A stretch of 64,000 nucleotides of DNA from positions 1 through 64,000 of the forward strand of contig JADKKE010000006.1 in NCBI GenBank assembly GCA_016720655.1, read 5' to 3'. A program made the translations under genes and the position numbers. Numbering within the stretch: position 1 is the first letter of the stretch; each line of letters starts with the position of its first letter. This DNA is from Bacteroidota bacterium. GTDB taxonomy: Bacteria > Bacteroidota > Bacteroidia > AKYH767-A > 2013-40CM-41-45. Positions 56,801 through 64,000 of the stretch are shown here, piece by piece. Under the pieces are notes generated by a model that did no database searches, was not told the DNA's origin, and saw only the letters and a program-made list of their open reading frames with translations.

Positions 56801-57829
56801 GGAATTAAACAGGCTCAGGTTTATGCTGTATTCACTTCCGATTCCAATGACTACATGGGAACATATTCCTGGGATCTTGAGTACACTCAGAATCTGAATA
56901 CAAATCTTTCATCGTATGTTAATTATTATTCCGTTCCGGCAGGCAGTTATGATGTTGCACTATCGGTAACCAACCAGTTTGGTTGCGTTGATTCTATTCG
57001 CGTGCCTGATCTTGTTGTCGTTCCCGGTCCTACAGGATCGTTCACTGTTGTGCCGGATTCAGGGTGCCGTCCACTCACAGTCACATTTAATGGTGTAGCA
57101 ACAAATGCCAATCTCTATGCCTGGGATTTCGGAGATGGAAATGTGATTCCAAGTACATCTGAAGATACAGTAAGCCACACTTATACCGGTGTAGATAATT
57201 ATCTCCCCCAAATGTACCTTGGATTCACAATGCCAATAAGCGGTGCTTTCTGTTATGTTCAGGTTCCGAATCTGGACACCATTGAAGTTACCTCATTAGT
57301 CTCTGTCGATATCCTCGAAGATACGATCATTGTGAGAGATGAGGAATTCGATACGCTGCATGTTCAGACTACCGGACCTTCCGGGCAGACATATACTTAT
57401 GCATGGAATCCTTCTTCACTTGTCAATGGAGATCCGTTAAGCACTTCGACTTTCTATGCTACAACTACCGGCACAACGCAACTGTATACAGTTAACGTCG
57501 GTTATGGTAGTTCCGGTTGTTCCGGAAGTGATTCTGTACTCGTTATTTATTTAGTGTGTGAAGCATCTTTGAAGATCCCCAATGTCTTTACTCCAAACAA
57601 CGATACAAAAAACGATACCTATCACGTAGATGACCTGTGCAATTTCGCCGACTTTTATTTCAAGATTTTTAACCGTTGGGGAAAAATTGTTTTTGAATCC
57701 AACGATCCTGATTTTGCCTGGGACGGATTGGATACCAATGGAACAGAATGTTCGGAAGGAACTTATTATTATGTCATGCACACCCGGAGAAATGAACTGC
57801 ATGGTTTCATACAACTCATCAGGGAATAA
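53858..57829 (+). CDS. Giant PKD-repeat protein with type B T9SS (gliding-associated) domain
   Basis: A 1,323-residue exported protein, unbroken. Signal peptide MNQLHRKISLLFIALFLGTIASFAQ is followed by 12-13 PKD-type domains of about 85-100 residues, each marked by W-x-F-G-D (YAWDFGDGTGG, YNWNFGDPSSG, WSWIFGDPSSG, WRWDFGDGGSS, YSWDFGDGSAP, YNWNFGDGNTS, YAWDFGDGNVI and weaker copies) and by a C near the domain start. The C-terminus (LKIPNVFTPNNDTKNDTYH ... FNRWGKIVFES ... EGTYYYVM) is a type B T9SS domain. The product is probably a surface-displayed adhesin or a stalk. It is a single-gene unit ending in a strong terminator. Confidence 0.9.
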   Translation: MNQLHRKISLLFIALFLGTIASFAQVTANFTADITQDCPPAIVQFTSTSSGNPTTYAWDFGDGTGGSILQNPSHTFAVSGLYTVTLTASNASFSDSEIKVDYIRVFVPPTAGFSLSNDSICAGTSVTFVNTSVPGDGAVNQFSWTFNDGSPQETGVSTVNHVFTNGGSGVQTYFPNLAINDANGCNGGISDTIWVFPQPVADFFVNQITSCSAPATISFTNSSSATSIYNWNFGDPSSGIDNTSTDVNPSHTFNATGTYTIVLTSGIPGCDSTHSQTVTIAQPQADFSISDTVVCFQDTIRFTNTGTVGSFNWNFSDPASGGNNSSGLESCSHVQRTRAYNVQLIVSIGSCQDTIVKSVRVRIPPQVSFISPDHIACDTPFTVSFNDTISSHNSWSWIFGDPSSGAADSSILQNPSHTYHSFGYFPVTLAVTDAFGCRSTATFAAYVQIVKPVIDFTRPDSGCVGSTFTFNANVVSPADPTITDYTWVFTDGTGPHSSGNVPSISHTFNTVGIFPVTLTITTSSGCTVTLTKPAYIKIGTKPNANFSATPLSICFKENVQFTDLSAPPPITGWRWDFGDGGSSTAQNPNHQYNIDTSGTADPFDVTLIVFYNGCPDTIVQNNLITVLGPIPDFSTVYNCASPYTVSFTNLTGGATSYSWDFGDGSAPSTAFAPNHTYADNINYTVVLTATSSVSGCTIDTFHTVQIRAPRAVAASSTIEACHPAPIQFTGSGSEDANTQQWTFGEGIAGVRDTSVYLDTLHLYNTTGYYTATLTITDIHNCTSVDTQRVHIIGPTSYFYASPFTGCAPLNVNFTDTSDTEGSSIVQWVWNYGSVIDTTSTGASSNSYPTPGTYSVTLTTTDANGCTNSNTATNYIVPTKPSPTFTTTADTLCRNSPLTFTGSAGPYVANPVTYNWNFGDGNTSSGTNAVVSHSYTSNGSYSVQLIARDDNNCVDSIRKDIFVYTTPASFHWVLQDTCVEVNGIKQAQVYAVFTSDSNDYMGTYSWDLEYTQNLNTNLSSYVNYYSVPAGSYDVALSVTNQFGCVDSIRVPDLVVVPGPTGSFTVVPDSGCRPLTVTFNGVATNANLYAWDFGDGNVIPSTSEDTVSHTYTGVDNYLPQMYLGFTMPISGAFCYVQVPNLDTIEVTSLVSVDILEDTIIVRDEEFDTLHVQTTGPSGQTYTYAWNPSSLVNGDPLSTSTFYATTTGTTQLYTVNVGYGSSGCSGSDSVLVIYLVCEASLKIPNVFTPNNDTKNDTYHVDDLCNFADFYFKIFNRWGKIVFESNDPDFAWDGLDTNGTECSEGTYYYVMHTRRNELHGFIQLIRE

Positions 57830-57832
57830 AAT

Positions 57833-57864
57833 AAAAAAGCCACCTCTTCAAAGGTGGCTTTTTC
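57833..57864. terminator. Bidirectional hairpin terminator between the PKD gene and priA
   Basis: AAAAAAGCCACCT (57833-57845) pairs with AGGTGGCTTTTT (57852-57863), a 12-bp stem with a six-base loop. T/A tracts on both sides suit both convergent genes. Confidence 0.9.
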
Positions 57865-57878
57865 ATTAGAGGCACCCT

Positions 57879-60383
57879 TTACATTGGATCCACATCCACA
57901 TGCATCTGAATCGAATGATGTTCCCTGTTGGAATAAAAACTCGTCATGCACTCACGGATTTTATTCTTGGCATCTTTTGCGGAAATTTCTCGTTCGATTT
58001 TAATGATGACCACACGGTGATACAAGTTACGGATCCTTGAAATGAGTGGGATGTGTGGACCTATGACACGCTGACCCATTTTGTTTCGGAGCAATGCAGC
58101 AAAAGTACTTGCCGCTTCCTGAACCACATCCGAGTCTTTGTGACGTATGATGATTTCTACAAGTCTTGAGTGTGGCGGATAATTGAACTTGTGTCGTTCG
58201 TATAAATCCCGTTTGTAAAATGCTTCGTAATCGTTCTTGACAACATCCCGGATCACCCAGTGATTGGGTTGTTGCGTCTGGATGATGACTCTTCCCTGCT
58301 TTTGTTTTCGTCCGGATCTGCCACTCACCTGTGCCATGAGCTGATAACTTCTTTCGTGTGAACGGAAATCAGGATAATTCAACAACTGATCCGCATTGAT
58401 AATTCCAACAGTGCTGACATTGTCAAAATCCAGACCTTTGGTCACCATTTGTGTGCCGACAAGAATATCAATTCTCCGTTCTTCAAAATCGGTTATGATG
58501 CGGTGAAAAGATTGTTTGGAACGTGTTGCATCCAGGTCCATTCTTGCAATGCGTGCTTCCGGAAAGAAAATTGCAATTTCTTCTTCTATTTTTTCTGTAC
58601 CGAAACCTTTTACTTCCAGATGGTGGTCTCCACATTGCAAACAGGCAGCAGGAACATGTTGTCCGTAACCACAATAGTGGCACTTCAACTGATGACTTTG
58701 TTTGTGATACGTGAGGGTGACCGAGCAGTTTTTACAATTCGGAATCCAGTTGCATTGTCTGCATTCAAGATAGGGTGAAAAACCTCTTCTGTTTTGAAAT
58801 AGAATGACCTGTTCTTTATTCTTCAATGCAAGATCTACCGATTGGATCAACTCCGGAGTAAAATGCGATTTCATGATTTTCTTCCGCATTGCTTCCTTCA
58901 CATCGGCAACAACAATTTCCGGCATGAGGACTCCGCCAAAGCGCTGGTTCAAACGGACAAGTCCGTATCTTCCTGCTAAGGCATTGTAATAACTCTCAAG
59001 TGATGGTGTGGCAGAACCTAATAAAACTTTCGCACCATGGAATTTTGCCAAAACAATCGCGGTGTCTCTGCCATGGTAGCGTGGTGCCGGATCATTCTGT
59101 TTGTAAGAGGAATCGTGTTCCTCATCAACAATTACCAGCCCAAGTTTACTATACGGAAGAAACAAAGCGGATCGTGCTCCTAAAACTATTTGTGATTTGA
59201 GAAAAACACCTTCTGCATCACTTTCAGAAAATCGATTAACCTGGTTCCAGACTTCAATGCGTTCATTGCTGCTGTAACGGGAATGGTATACACCTACTTT
59301 ATCACCAAAATGCCGGCGAAGTCTTGTTATAATTTGTGTTGTAAGTGCAATTTCTGGAAGAAGATACAATACCTGTTTACCCGATTTAATCGTTTCTTCG
59401 ATCAGATGGATATACACTTCCGTTTTGCCGCTCGATGTCACTCCATGGAGCAAAGTCACATCTTTCTCTGCAAAAACACTCCTGACCTCATCCAGAGCCG
59501 TTTGCTGAGCTTCGCTGAGTGAAAACGGAACAACCTGTTCGCCGGTAGCAAGCGGAAGCCGGTCAACCCGCACGTCCCATTCTTTTAAAACATTATTCTT
59601 CACCAATGTTTGTAAAGCCGATGAGGAAATATTCTCCTGCTTCAACAAATCATTTTTTTTGATAAAGTCACGTTCCGGTTTTTGATAAAGCAATTTCAAA
59701 AAAAACATCAAGGCTTCCAGCTGTTTTGCTTTCCGCTTATCTTGTTCATATTCTTGAAATAATCCATGCAACAGATCATCGGATTCATAGGCAGGACTTA
59801 AACGAATCCGGGTTTCCTTCTTTGGTTTATAGCGCTCTTCAATTTCTTCAGAAAGAATGATCATGCCTTTTTCAAGCATGCGCTTTAAAAGTAAATGGAC
59901 AGATTTCTTCTTTAATACCAGAGAAACTTCATCAATCCGCATTTCCTGTTTACCAAGTAAGGTTTCAAAAAGCAGAAGTTCATTCGTATCCATTTCCTTG
60001 CCTTCCATTTCGAAAGATGGATTTAGGACAACTTTTGTTTCACTCTGCAATTTCAACCCTGGAGGAAGAGCCGCATTCATGACTTCGCCTGTCTGACACA
60101 AGTAATATTCTGAAATCCAACCCCATAATTCAAACTGGAAAGCGTTCACAATTGCTTTTTCGTCGAGAACACTCTGGATTTGCTTGTAATCTTCAAGATT
60201 CTCGGAAGAGTGTCTGACATTTTTAATTAAAGCAGCAAAAATTCTTTGTTTCCCGAAGGGTACAATTACTCTCTTTCCCGGTTCCATTTCAGCAGAAAAC
60301 TCTTCCGGAACTTTATATGTAAAAAACTGCGATACCGCCAATGGAAGTACCACATCTACAACTACTTGAGAGCCTTTTGCCAA
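57879..60383 (-). CDS. priA: Primosomal protein N', replication restart helicase
   Basis: An 834-residue superfamily 2 DNA helicase that reloads the replisome at stalled forks. Walker A is LLHGVTSSGKTEVYIH (about residue 314), Walker B is IVDEEHDSSYKQ, and the motif VTKGLDF precedes QVSGRSGRK. The zinc-binding region has CRQCNWIPNCKNC and CHYCGYG ... CLQCG (four CxxC pairs) between the two helicase lobes. The gene is intact and of normal length. A loose inverted repeat (ATGACA...TGTCAT, 60400-60420) lies 17 bp upstream of its start. Confidence 0.95.
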   Translation of the reverse strand: MAKGSQVVVDVVLPLAVSQFFTYKVPEEFSAEMEPGKRVIVPFGKQRIFAALIKNVRHSSENLEDYKQIQSVLDEKAIVNAFQFELWGWISEYYLCQTGEVMNAALPPGLKLQSETKVVLNPSFEMEGKEMDTNELLLFETLLGKQEMRIDEVSLVLKKKSVHLLLKRMLEKGMIILSEEIEERYKPKKETRIRLSPAYESDDLLHGLFQEYEQDKRKAKQLEALMFFLKLLYQKPERDFIKKNDLLKQENISSSALQTLVKNNVLKEWDVRVDRLPLATGEQVVPFSLSEAQQTALDEVRSVFAEKDVTLLHGVTSSGKTEVYIHLIEETIKSGKQVLYLLPEIALTTQIITRLRRHFGDKVGVYHSRYSSNERIEVWNQVNRFSESDAEGVFLKSQIVLGARSALFLPYSKLGLVIVDEEHDSSYKQNDPAPRYHGRDTAIVLAKFHGAKVLLGSATPSLESYYNALAGRYGLVRLNQRFGGVLMPEIVVADVKEAMRKKIMKSHFTPELIQSVDLALKNKEQVILFQNRRGFSPYLECRQCNWIPNCKNCSVTLTYHKQSHQLKCHYCGYGQHVPAACLQCGDHHLEVKGFGTEKIEEEIAIFFPEARIARMDLDATRSKQSFHRIITDFEERRIDILVGTQMVTKGLDFDNVSTVGIINADQLLNYPDFRSHERSYQLMAQVSGRSGRKQKQGRVIIQTQQPNHWVIRDVVKNDYEAFYKRDLYERHKFNYPPHSRLVEIIIRHKDSDVVQEAASTFAALLRNKMGQRVIGPHIPLISRIRNLYHRVVIIKIEREISAKDAKNKIRECMTSFYSNREHHSIQMHVDVDPM

Positions 60384-60399
60384 TTGTTTGTTAGCTTTG

Positions 60400-60420
60400 A
60401 TGACACATGATAAATGTCAT
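60400..60420. promoter_or_regulatory. Short inverted repeat upstream of priA
   Basis: ATGACA (60400-60405) and TGTCAT (60415-60420) with a nine-base spacer. Short enough to be chance; noted because it lies in a 135-bp divergent region. Confidence 0.25.
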
Positions 60421-60518
60421 AGAAACGTCAGTAAAGTTAAAGCCAATATGTTCATTCTTTCTCCAGTAAGAAAGAATAAATTGCGCACTCGTTTTTACTG
60501 CCAAGCGAGCTGCAAACT

Positions 60519-61526
60519 ATGAAATTTTTAACGTATCGGATTCCGATCTATTATTCATTATTGATCGTACTACTTTTTGGATCGGCTTTTACATGGCTTT
60601 ATCAACGTCCAGTTAAAGTGATTGAAAGGGTTGCTGAACGGAGCAATTGCAATGTTGAAATTCTGCGTCAAAACCAGTATGAATTAACAAAACCACTAAT
60701 ACTGGTGGATGTAGCGAGTGAAGAACAGAGTTTCACAAATTTGAAAAGCATCTTGAATCAATATCTTGACCGTCAAAAATCATTGGGTATCATACAAAGT
60801 GCTTCCGTGATGTTTCGTGAGCAATTTGATGGCAAATGGTTTAGTATTAATCCCACTGAAAATTACAATCCGGGTAGTATCATGAAGTTGGTAACCATGA
60901 TATGCTATCTCAAAGCTGCAGAAAGTAATCCTGCAATTCTTGAAAGAAAAATTTTGCTGGTCCGCCATTTCGGAGAAATTCCTGATCAAACTTTAACAGG
61001 GAAAGCGCTTGTCCCCGGTTCCTACTACAAAGTGCGAGACCTGATTGCACAAATGGTCATTTATTCAGATAATGATGCAGCAGCATTGCTCAATAGAGAT
61101 GTGGATTTTGATGTATACAAAAGGATTCTTAAAGATCTTGGTCTGCCCGGGGTTGAAAAGACACAAATGAATTATGAAATGAATGCTATAGAATGTACCA
61201 AGCTTTTACGTGTACTTTTCAATTCATCCATTCTCAAACCTGAATCATCTGAATTTGCACTCCAGTTACTTACACAAAGCGGATACAATGCGGGCATTGC
61301 AAAATACATTGATACTTCCGTAAAAATTGCCCGAAAATTTGGTGAGCGCGTTTATGCAGGGAATCAACAATTGCATGAAACAGGTATTTTTTACTACAAA
61401 GACCGTCCCTACATACTCACCGTCATGACCAAAGGTCCTGATAACCTTGCCTTGCCTGCAGTCTTAGCGGATGTGAGTCAAATGGTATATAATTATTTGA
61501 ATGAAGGCTCCCTGGCAATGAAATAA
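60519..61526 (+). CDS. Class A beta-lactamase/PBP-like serine hydrolase
   Basis: A 335-residue protein with a signal or anchor (residues 9-28) and a class A beta-lactamase-like fold. SxxK is SIMK in NPGSIMKLVTM (about residue 127), and the SDN motif appears as YSDNDAAALL. In place of the KTG box the sequence is LHETGIFYY, with the basic residue lost to His. Members of this group include true beta-lactamases and D,D-peptidases or inactive relatives; with this change I would not assume antibiotic resistance. It is cotranscribed with, and 88 bp before, the OstA-like gene. Confidence 0.78.
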   Translation: MKFLTYRIPIYYSLLIVLLFGSAFTWLYQRPVKVIERVAERSNCNVEILRQNQYELTKPLILVDVASEEQSFTNLKSILNQYLDRQKSLGIIQSASVMFREQFDGKWFSINPTENYNPGSIMKLVTMICYLKAAESNPAILERKILLVRHFGEIPDQTLTGKALVPGSYYKVRDLIAQMVIYSDNDAAALLNRDVDFDVYKRILKDLGLPGVEKTQMNYEMNAIECTKLLRVLFNSSILKPESSEFALQLLTQSGYNAGIAKYIDTSVKIARKFGERVYAGNQQLHETGIFYYKDRPYILTVMTKGPDNLALPAVLADVSQMVYNYLNEGSLAMK

Positions 61527-61614
61527 GTGCTTTTTGTTTTCATTTATTTCTTTCCCGTCATATCCTTCCATTCGTTTACAATTCCAGATTACGTTTCTTA
61601 TGTTTGCAGAACCT

Positions 61615-63180
61615 ATGAAAAAGTGTTTTGCCCGGAATCATTTTCTTATTTTTATCCTTTTCACAGGTTTCTTGCATCCCGCCTTTTCCCAGCCGGCAGA
61701 AAAAATTGAACTCCTGAGTGCAGATGTAAGCGAATTCGATCAAAGCCTGAATGCAAAAGCTACCCGACTGATTGGAAATGTCGCCTTCAAACATGAAAAT
61801 GCCATCATGCATTGTGATAGCGCATACCTCTACCGTGATGAAAACAGACTGGAAGCTTTCCAAAATGTCCGCATTACTCAGGGTGATACTTTGACACTGA
61901 CTGGAAAAAGATTGCTCTATGATGGAAACACGCGAATGGCACAGGTGTTTGAAAATGTAGTATTGAGCGATAAGCGAATGACTTTACGAACTTCTCAGCT
62001 TGATTACGACATGGCAACCGATATCGCATCCTATCGGGACAGCGCCAATATTGTGGATGGAGAAAATACTCTGACGAGCCGGCTTGGTTATTATTACAGC
62101 TCATCGCATGATATGTATTTCAGAGAAAAAGTTTTGCTCATCAATCCACGGTACCGTATGGAAGGTGACACTTTGCGTTATAACACATTGGATAAAGTTG
62201 CCTATTTCCTCGGTCCAACTTATTTGCATTCGAAAACCAATGTGATTTATTGCGAAAGCGGTTGGTACAATACACAGAATCAAACATCCTCCTTTCATCG
62301 CAATTCTTATCTCCAGACTGAAACACAAAGACTAAAAGGTGATTCCGTATTGTACGACAGAAACTCCGGAATCGGACGCGTGTTTGGAAATGTATCCATC
62401 GCAGATTCCACAAACAAAATAATTATTTCGGGTGATTACGGGGAGCATCATGAAATCACAGATTCCTCCTGGGTTACCGGACATGCACTGATGTCTCAGA
62501 TTTTCACGAGTGACACTCTCTTCCTGCATGGTGATACATTACTTGCTGTTGGCGAGAAAATTCCGGGTGATACAATTCAGAAAAAAAGAAACATGTTTGC
62601 TTTTCATCATGTAAAACTTTTTAAACCTGACTTCCAGGGTTCCTGTGATTCACTGGTCTATAACTACCAGGATTCCACCATCCGAATGTTTTCCAATCCA
62701 ATCCTATGGTCTGGCTTGAATCAGTTAACCGCGGATTCGGTTACGATACAAACAGCAAATTCTTCCATCAGTCTGATTTATCTCGTAAACAATGCCTTCA
62801 TCACTTCGGAAGCCGACAGCAACAGCATTCAAATTCCAGACTCAACAAAGTTCAATCAGATCCGTGGAAAAAAAATGACAGGTTTTTTTGTCGACAATGA
62901 ATTAAACAGAATCAATGTCGAAGGAAATGGCCAGACAATTTATTATGCAAAAAACAAAAATCAACAAAATTTTGCTGTGAACAGGGCCGATTGCAGCGAC
63001 ATGATCATTTTTATAGATCAGAGCAAAGTAAAAAGCATTACACTCTTGAATGATCCTGACGGCACGATGTATCCAATTCACGAATTACAAACTACAGAAT
63101 TGCGTCTGAAAGGTTTTTCCTGGCGTGTAAATAAACGACCCAAAACCAAAGACGACCTGTTTTCTGATTCAGTTGAATAA
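61615..63180 (+). CDS. OstA-like protein (LptA/LptD N-terminal domain family)
   Basis: A 521-residue periplasmic protein. Signal peptide MKKCFARNHFLIFILFTGFL is followed by several repeats of the OstA beta-jellyroll pattern (AKATRLIGNVAFKHENAIMH, GKRLLYDGNTRMAQVFENV, GDSVLYDRNSGIGRVFGNV), the fold of LptA and of the LptD N-terminus that carries lipopolysaccharide across the periplasm. It is longer than a typical LptA and lacks an LptD beta-barrel, so it is probably a Bacteroidota-specific bridge component. Start at 61615 is preferred: the 81 bases upstream have no signal-like start. Confidence 0.83.
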   Translation: MKKCFARNHFLIFILFTGFLHPAFSQPAEKIELLSADVSEFDQSLNAKATRLIGNVAFKHENAIMHCDSAYLYRDENRLEAFQNVRITQGDTLTLTGKRLLYDGNTRMAQVFENVVLSDKRMTLRTSQLDYDMATDIASYRDSANIVDGENTLTSRLGYYYSSSHDMYFREKVLLINPRYRMEGDTLRYNTLDKVAYFLGPTYLHSKTNVIYCESGWYNTQNQTSSFHRNSYLQTETQRLKGDSVLYDRNSGIGRVFGNVSIADSTNKIIISGDYGEHHEITDSSWVTGHALMSQIFTSDTLFLHGDTLLAVGEKIPGDTIQKKRNMFAFHHVKLFKPDFQGSCDSLVYNYQDSTIRMFSNPILWSGLNQLTADSVTIQTANSSISLIYLVNNAFITSEADSNSIQIPDSTKFNQIRGKKMTGFFVDNELNRINVEGNGQTIYYAKNKNQQNFAVNRADCSDMIIFIDQSKVKSITLLNDPDGTMYPIHELQTTELRLKGFSWRVNKRPKTKDDLFSDSVE

Positions 63181-63201
63181 TATTATTGACTCAAATTCGG
63201 A

Positions 63202-64000
63202 TCACGAATTACTCAGATATTCTTCCTTGAATATTTTCAGCAGAATGAGCGAATAAGAAAGTAATAAAGGTCCGAAAATTATTCCGGACACACCGAACAG
63301 CTGCAATCCACTAATCACTCCAACGATAGTGATTATGGGATGTACATCTGCAAATTTTTTCTGAAAGATAAAACGGAAAATATTATCAATCGTCCCAATA
63401 ACAGCAACCCCAAAAATCCCGATGGCTATACCTTGCCAGGTTTCACCGGCTGACAATTGATAGATTGCGGCCGGTAACCAGATTAACATTGAACCAACCA
63501 CCGGGAAGAATGAAAAAAATCCGGTCATTACTCCCCAGAACAGAGGATCTGGTAAACCAAAAATCCAGTATCCCAATGCCGCTGCCATTGCTTGTATAAT
63601 CGCCAGCAGTGGCGAACCCAGTGCATTCGAAAAAGTCTGTGATTCCAGTTCTTTTGAAAAACGACTGATTTTATCCTGTGCAAATGGAAGGTATTGTTCG
63701 AGTAAAACTTCTATCCGACCGGTGTGGATCAACATGTAATAGAAAAAGAAAAACAGCAAGAGGATATTGGTGAGCATCACCAGTGACTGGCCAAGGAAAT
63801 TGGTAATGAATCCGGCTGCTTCAGATTGCAAACTGGAAATGTTCTGTGCTGTCATCATCTGAAAGCCTGTCAAATGCTGGATTCTTATGTCCGCATCTTT
63901 GATCACTTTCATTGTAACTGAACCTTCACTAAAAAAAATGGAGAGTTTTGGAATGATCATATAACTCATTGCCATGATTGGAATCATTACCAGAATGAGT
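63202..64000 (-). CDS. AI-2E family transporter (PerM/YhhQ type), 5' end off right edge
   Basis: At least 266 residues of a polytopic membrane protein; the N-terminal part lies beyond the window. Motifs typical of the AI-2E/PerM superfamily: ILLLFFFFYYMLIHTGR, the segment FWGVMTGFFSFFPVVGSML and the final helices VVGVISGLQLFGVSGIIFGPL-like (shown approximately in the sequence near residues 225-250). Members export signalling molecules or act as sodium/proton antiporters; the substrate is unknown. It ends 21 bp after the convergent OstA-like gene. Confidence 0.85.
   Translation of the reverse strand, partial: LILVMIPIMAMSYMIIPKLSIFFSEGSVTMKVIKDADIRIQHLTGFQMMTAQNISSLQSEAAGFITNFLGQSLVMLTNILLLFFFFYYMLIHTGRIEVLLEQYLPFAQDKISRFSKELESQTFSNALGSPLLAIIQAMAAALGYWIFGLPDPLFWGVMTGFFSFFPVVGSMLIWLPAAIYQLSAGETWQGIAIGIFGVAVIGTIDNIFRFIFQKKFADVHPIITIVGVISGLQLFGVSGIIFGPLLLSYSLILLKIFKEEYLSNS

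Noticed and set aside
53858..57829. DNA-level tandem repeats in the PKD gene
   Set aside because: Similarity is in protein motifs only; no long repeated nucleotide blocks were seen.
60519..61526. Antibiotic-resistance gene
   Set aside because: The KTG box is not intact and context is envelope biogenesis; resistance cannot be claimed.
1..64000. Horizontal transfer, prophage or mobile element
   Set aside because: No integrase, transposase, tRNA-associated insertion or clear composition break was seen.

Overview
The window is a stretch of chromosome from a member of the Bacteroidota. Evidence for the phylum: two C-terminal Por (type IX, T9SS) secretion signals of type A and two of type B (gliding-motility-associated), a PorE-like TPR/propeller/OmpA protein, BshA of bacillithiol synthesis, a DUF2027-Smr protein, fused alpha/beta E1 dehydrogenase, and several promoters of the Bacteroidota form TTG-N17..23-TAnnTTTG with no conspicuous Shine-Dalgarno sequences. 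I cannot place it to genus; it looks like an uncultured, probably environmental, lineage. No phage, IS element, CRISPR array, rRNA or tRNA gene was seen.

Layout. 1-1.45 kb: 3' part of a type A T9SS protein running off the left edge. 1.5-5.3 kb (minus): arginase - argS - YiiX-like hydrolase - DUF4878 lipoprotein operon, divergent from a SpeA-type arginine decarboxylase (5.4-6.8 kb) across a palindromic intergenic region. 6.8-13.7 kb: two VOC proteins, DUF2027-Smr, DedA, aroE, uvrB, GNAT, with a heptanucleotide-repeat spacer at 7.6-7.8 kb. 13.8-25.3 kb: T9SS type A protein, rhodanese, DUF2279 protein, T9SS type B protein, DUF4139 protein, PorE-like protein and an AsmA-like protein. 25.3-31.3 kb: aroC, a geranylgeranyl-reductase-like flavoprotein, and histidine-degradation genes hutI and ftcD around a DUF6265 lipoprotein. 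31.4-36.4 kb: membrane-bound patatin-like lipase, fused E1 dehydrogenase, a small Cys-containing membrane protein and two paralogous small lipoproteins. 36.5-42.5 kb: Ig-like lipoprotein, then LtaS-like transferase - YegS-type lipid kinase - DgkA, a SUI1/YciH factor, HemJ-like protein and bshA. 42.6-53.6 kb: NagZ/beta-lactamase fusion, TPR membrane protein, plsY, a ~1,500-residue secreted protein I do not recognise, prmA and tpiA. 53.9-64 kb: 13-PKD-repeat T9SS type B adhesin-like protein, priA, class A beta-lactamase-like hydrolase, OstA-like protein and an AI-2E family permease cut by the right edge.

The themes are cell-envelope biology (T9SS cargo, lipid turnover, LPS transport, peptidoglycan recycling) and core metabolism. 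The clearest functional unit is the LtaS-like/lipid kinase/DgkA trio, which reads as a phospholipid-headgroup transfer and diacylglycerol recycling module.

The most striking property is damage: about 14 of about 46 genes are interrupted, mostly by single-base insertions or deletions in short homopolymers, plus two in-frame stop codons (DUF4139 gene and bshA) and two larger internal deletions (argS and E1). Because essential single-copy genes are hit, I think sequencing or assembly error is the likeliest cause for most of these. Broken genes are therefore annotated as one span each, with the lesion positions given. Family names come from recognising motifs by eye; no database search was run.
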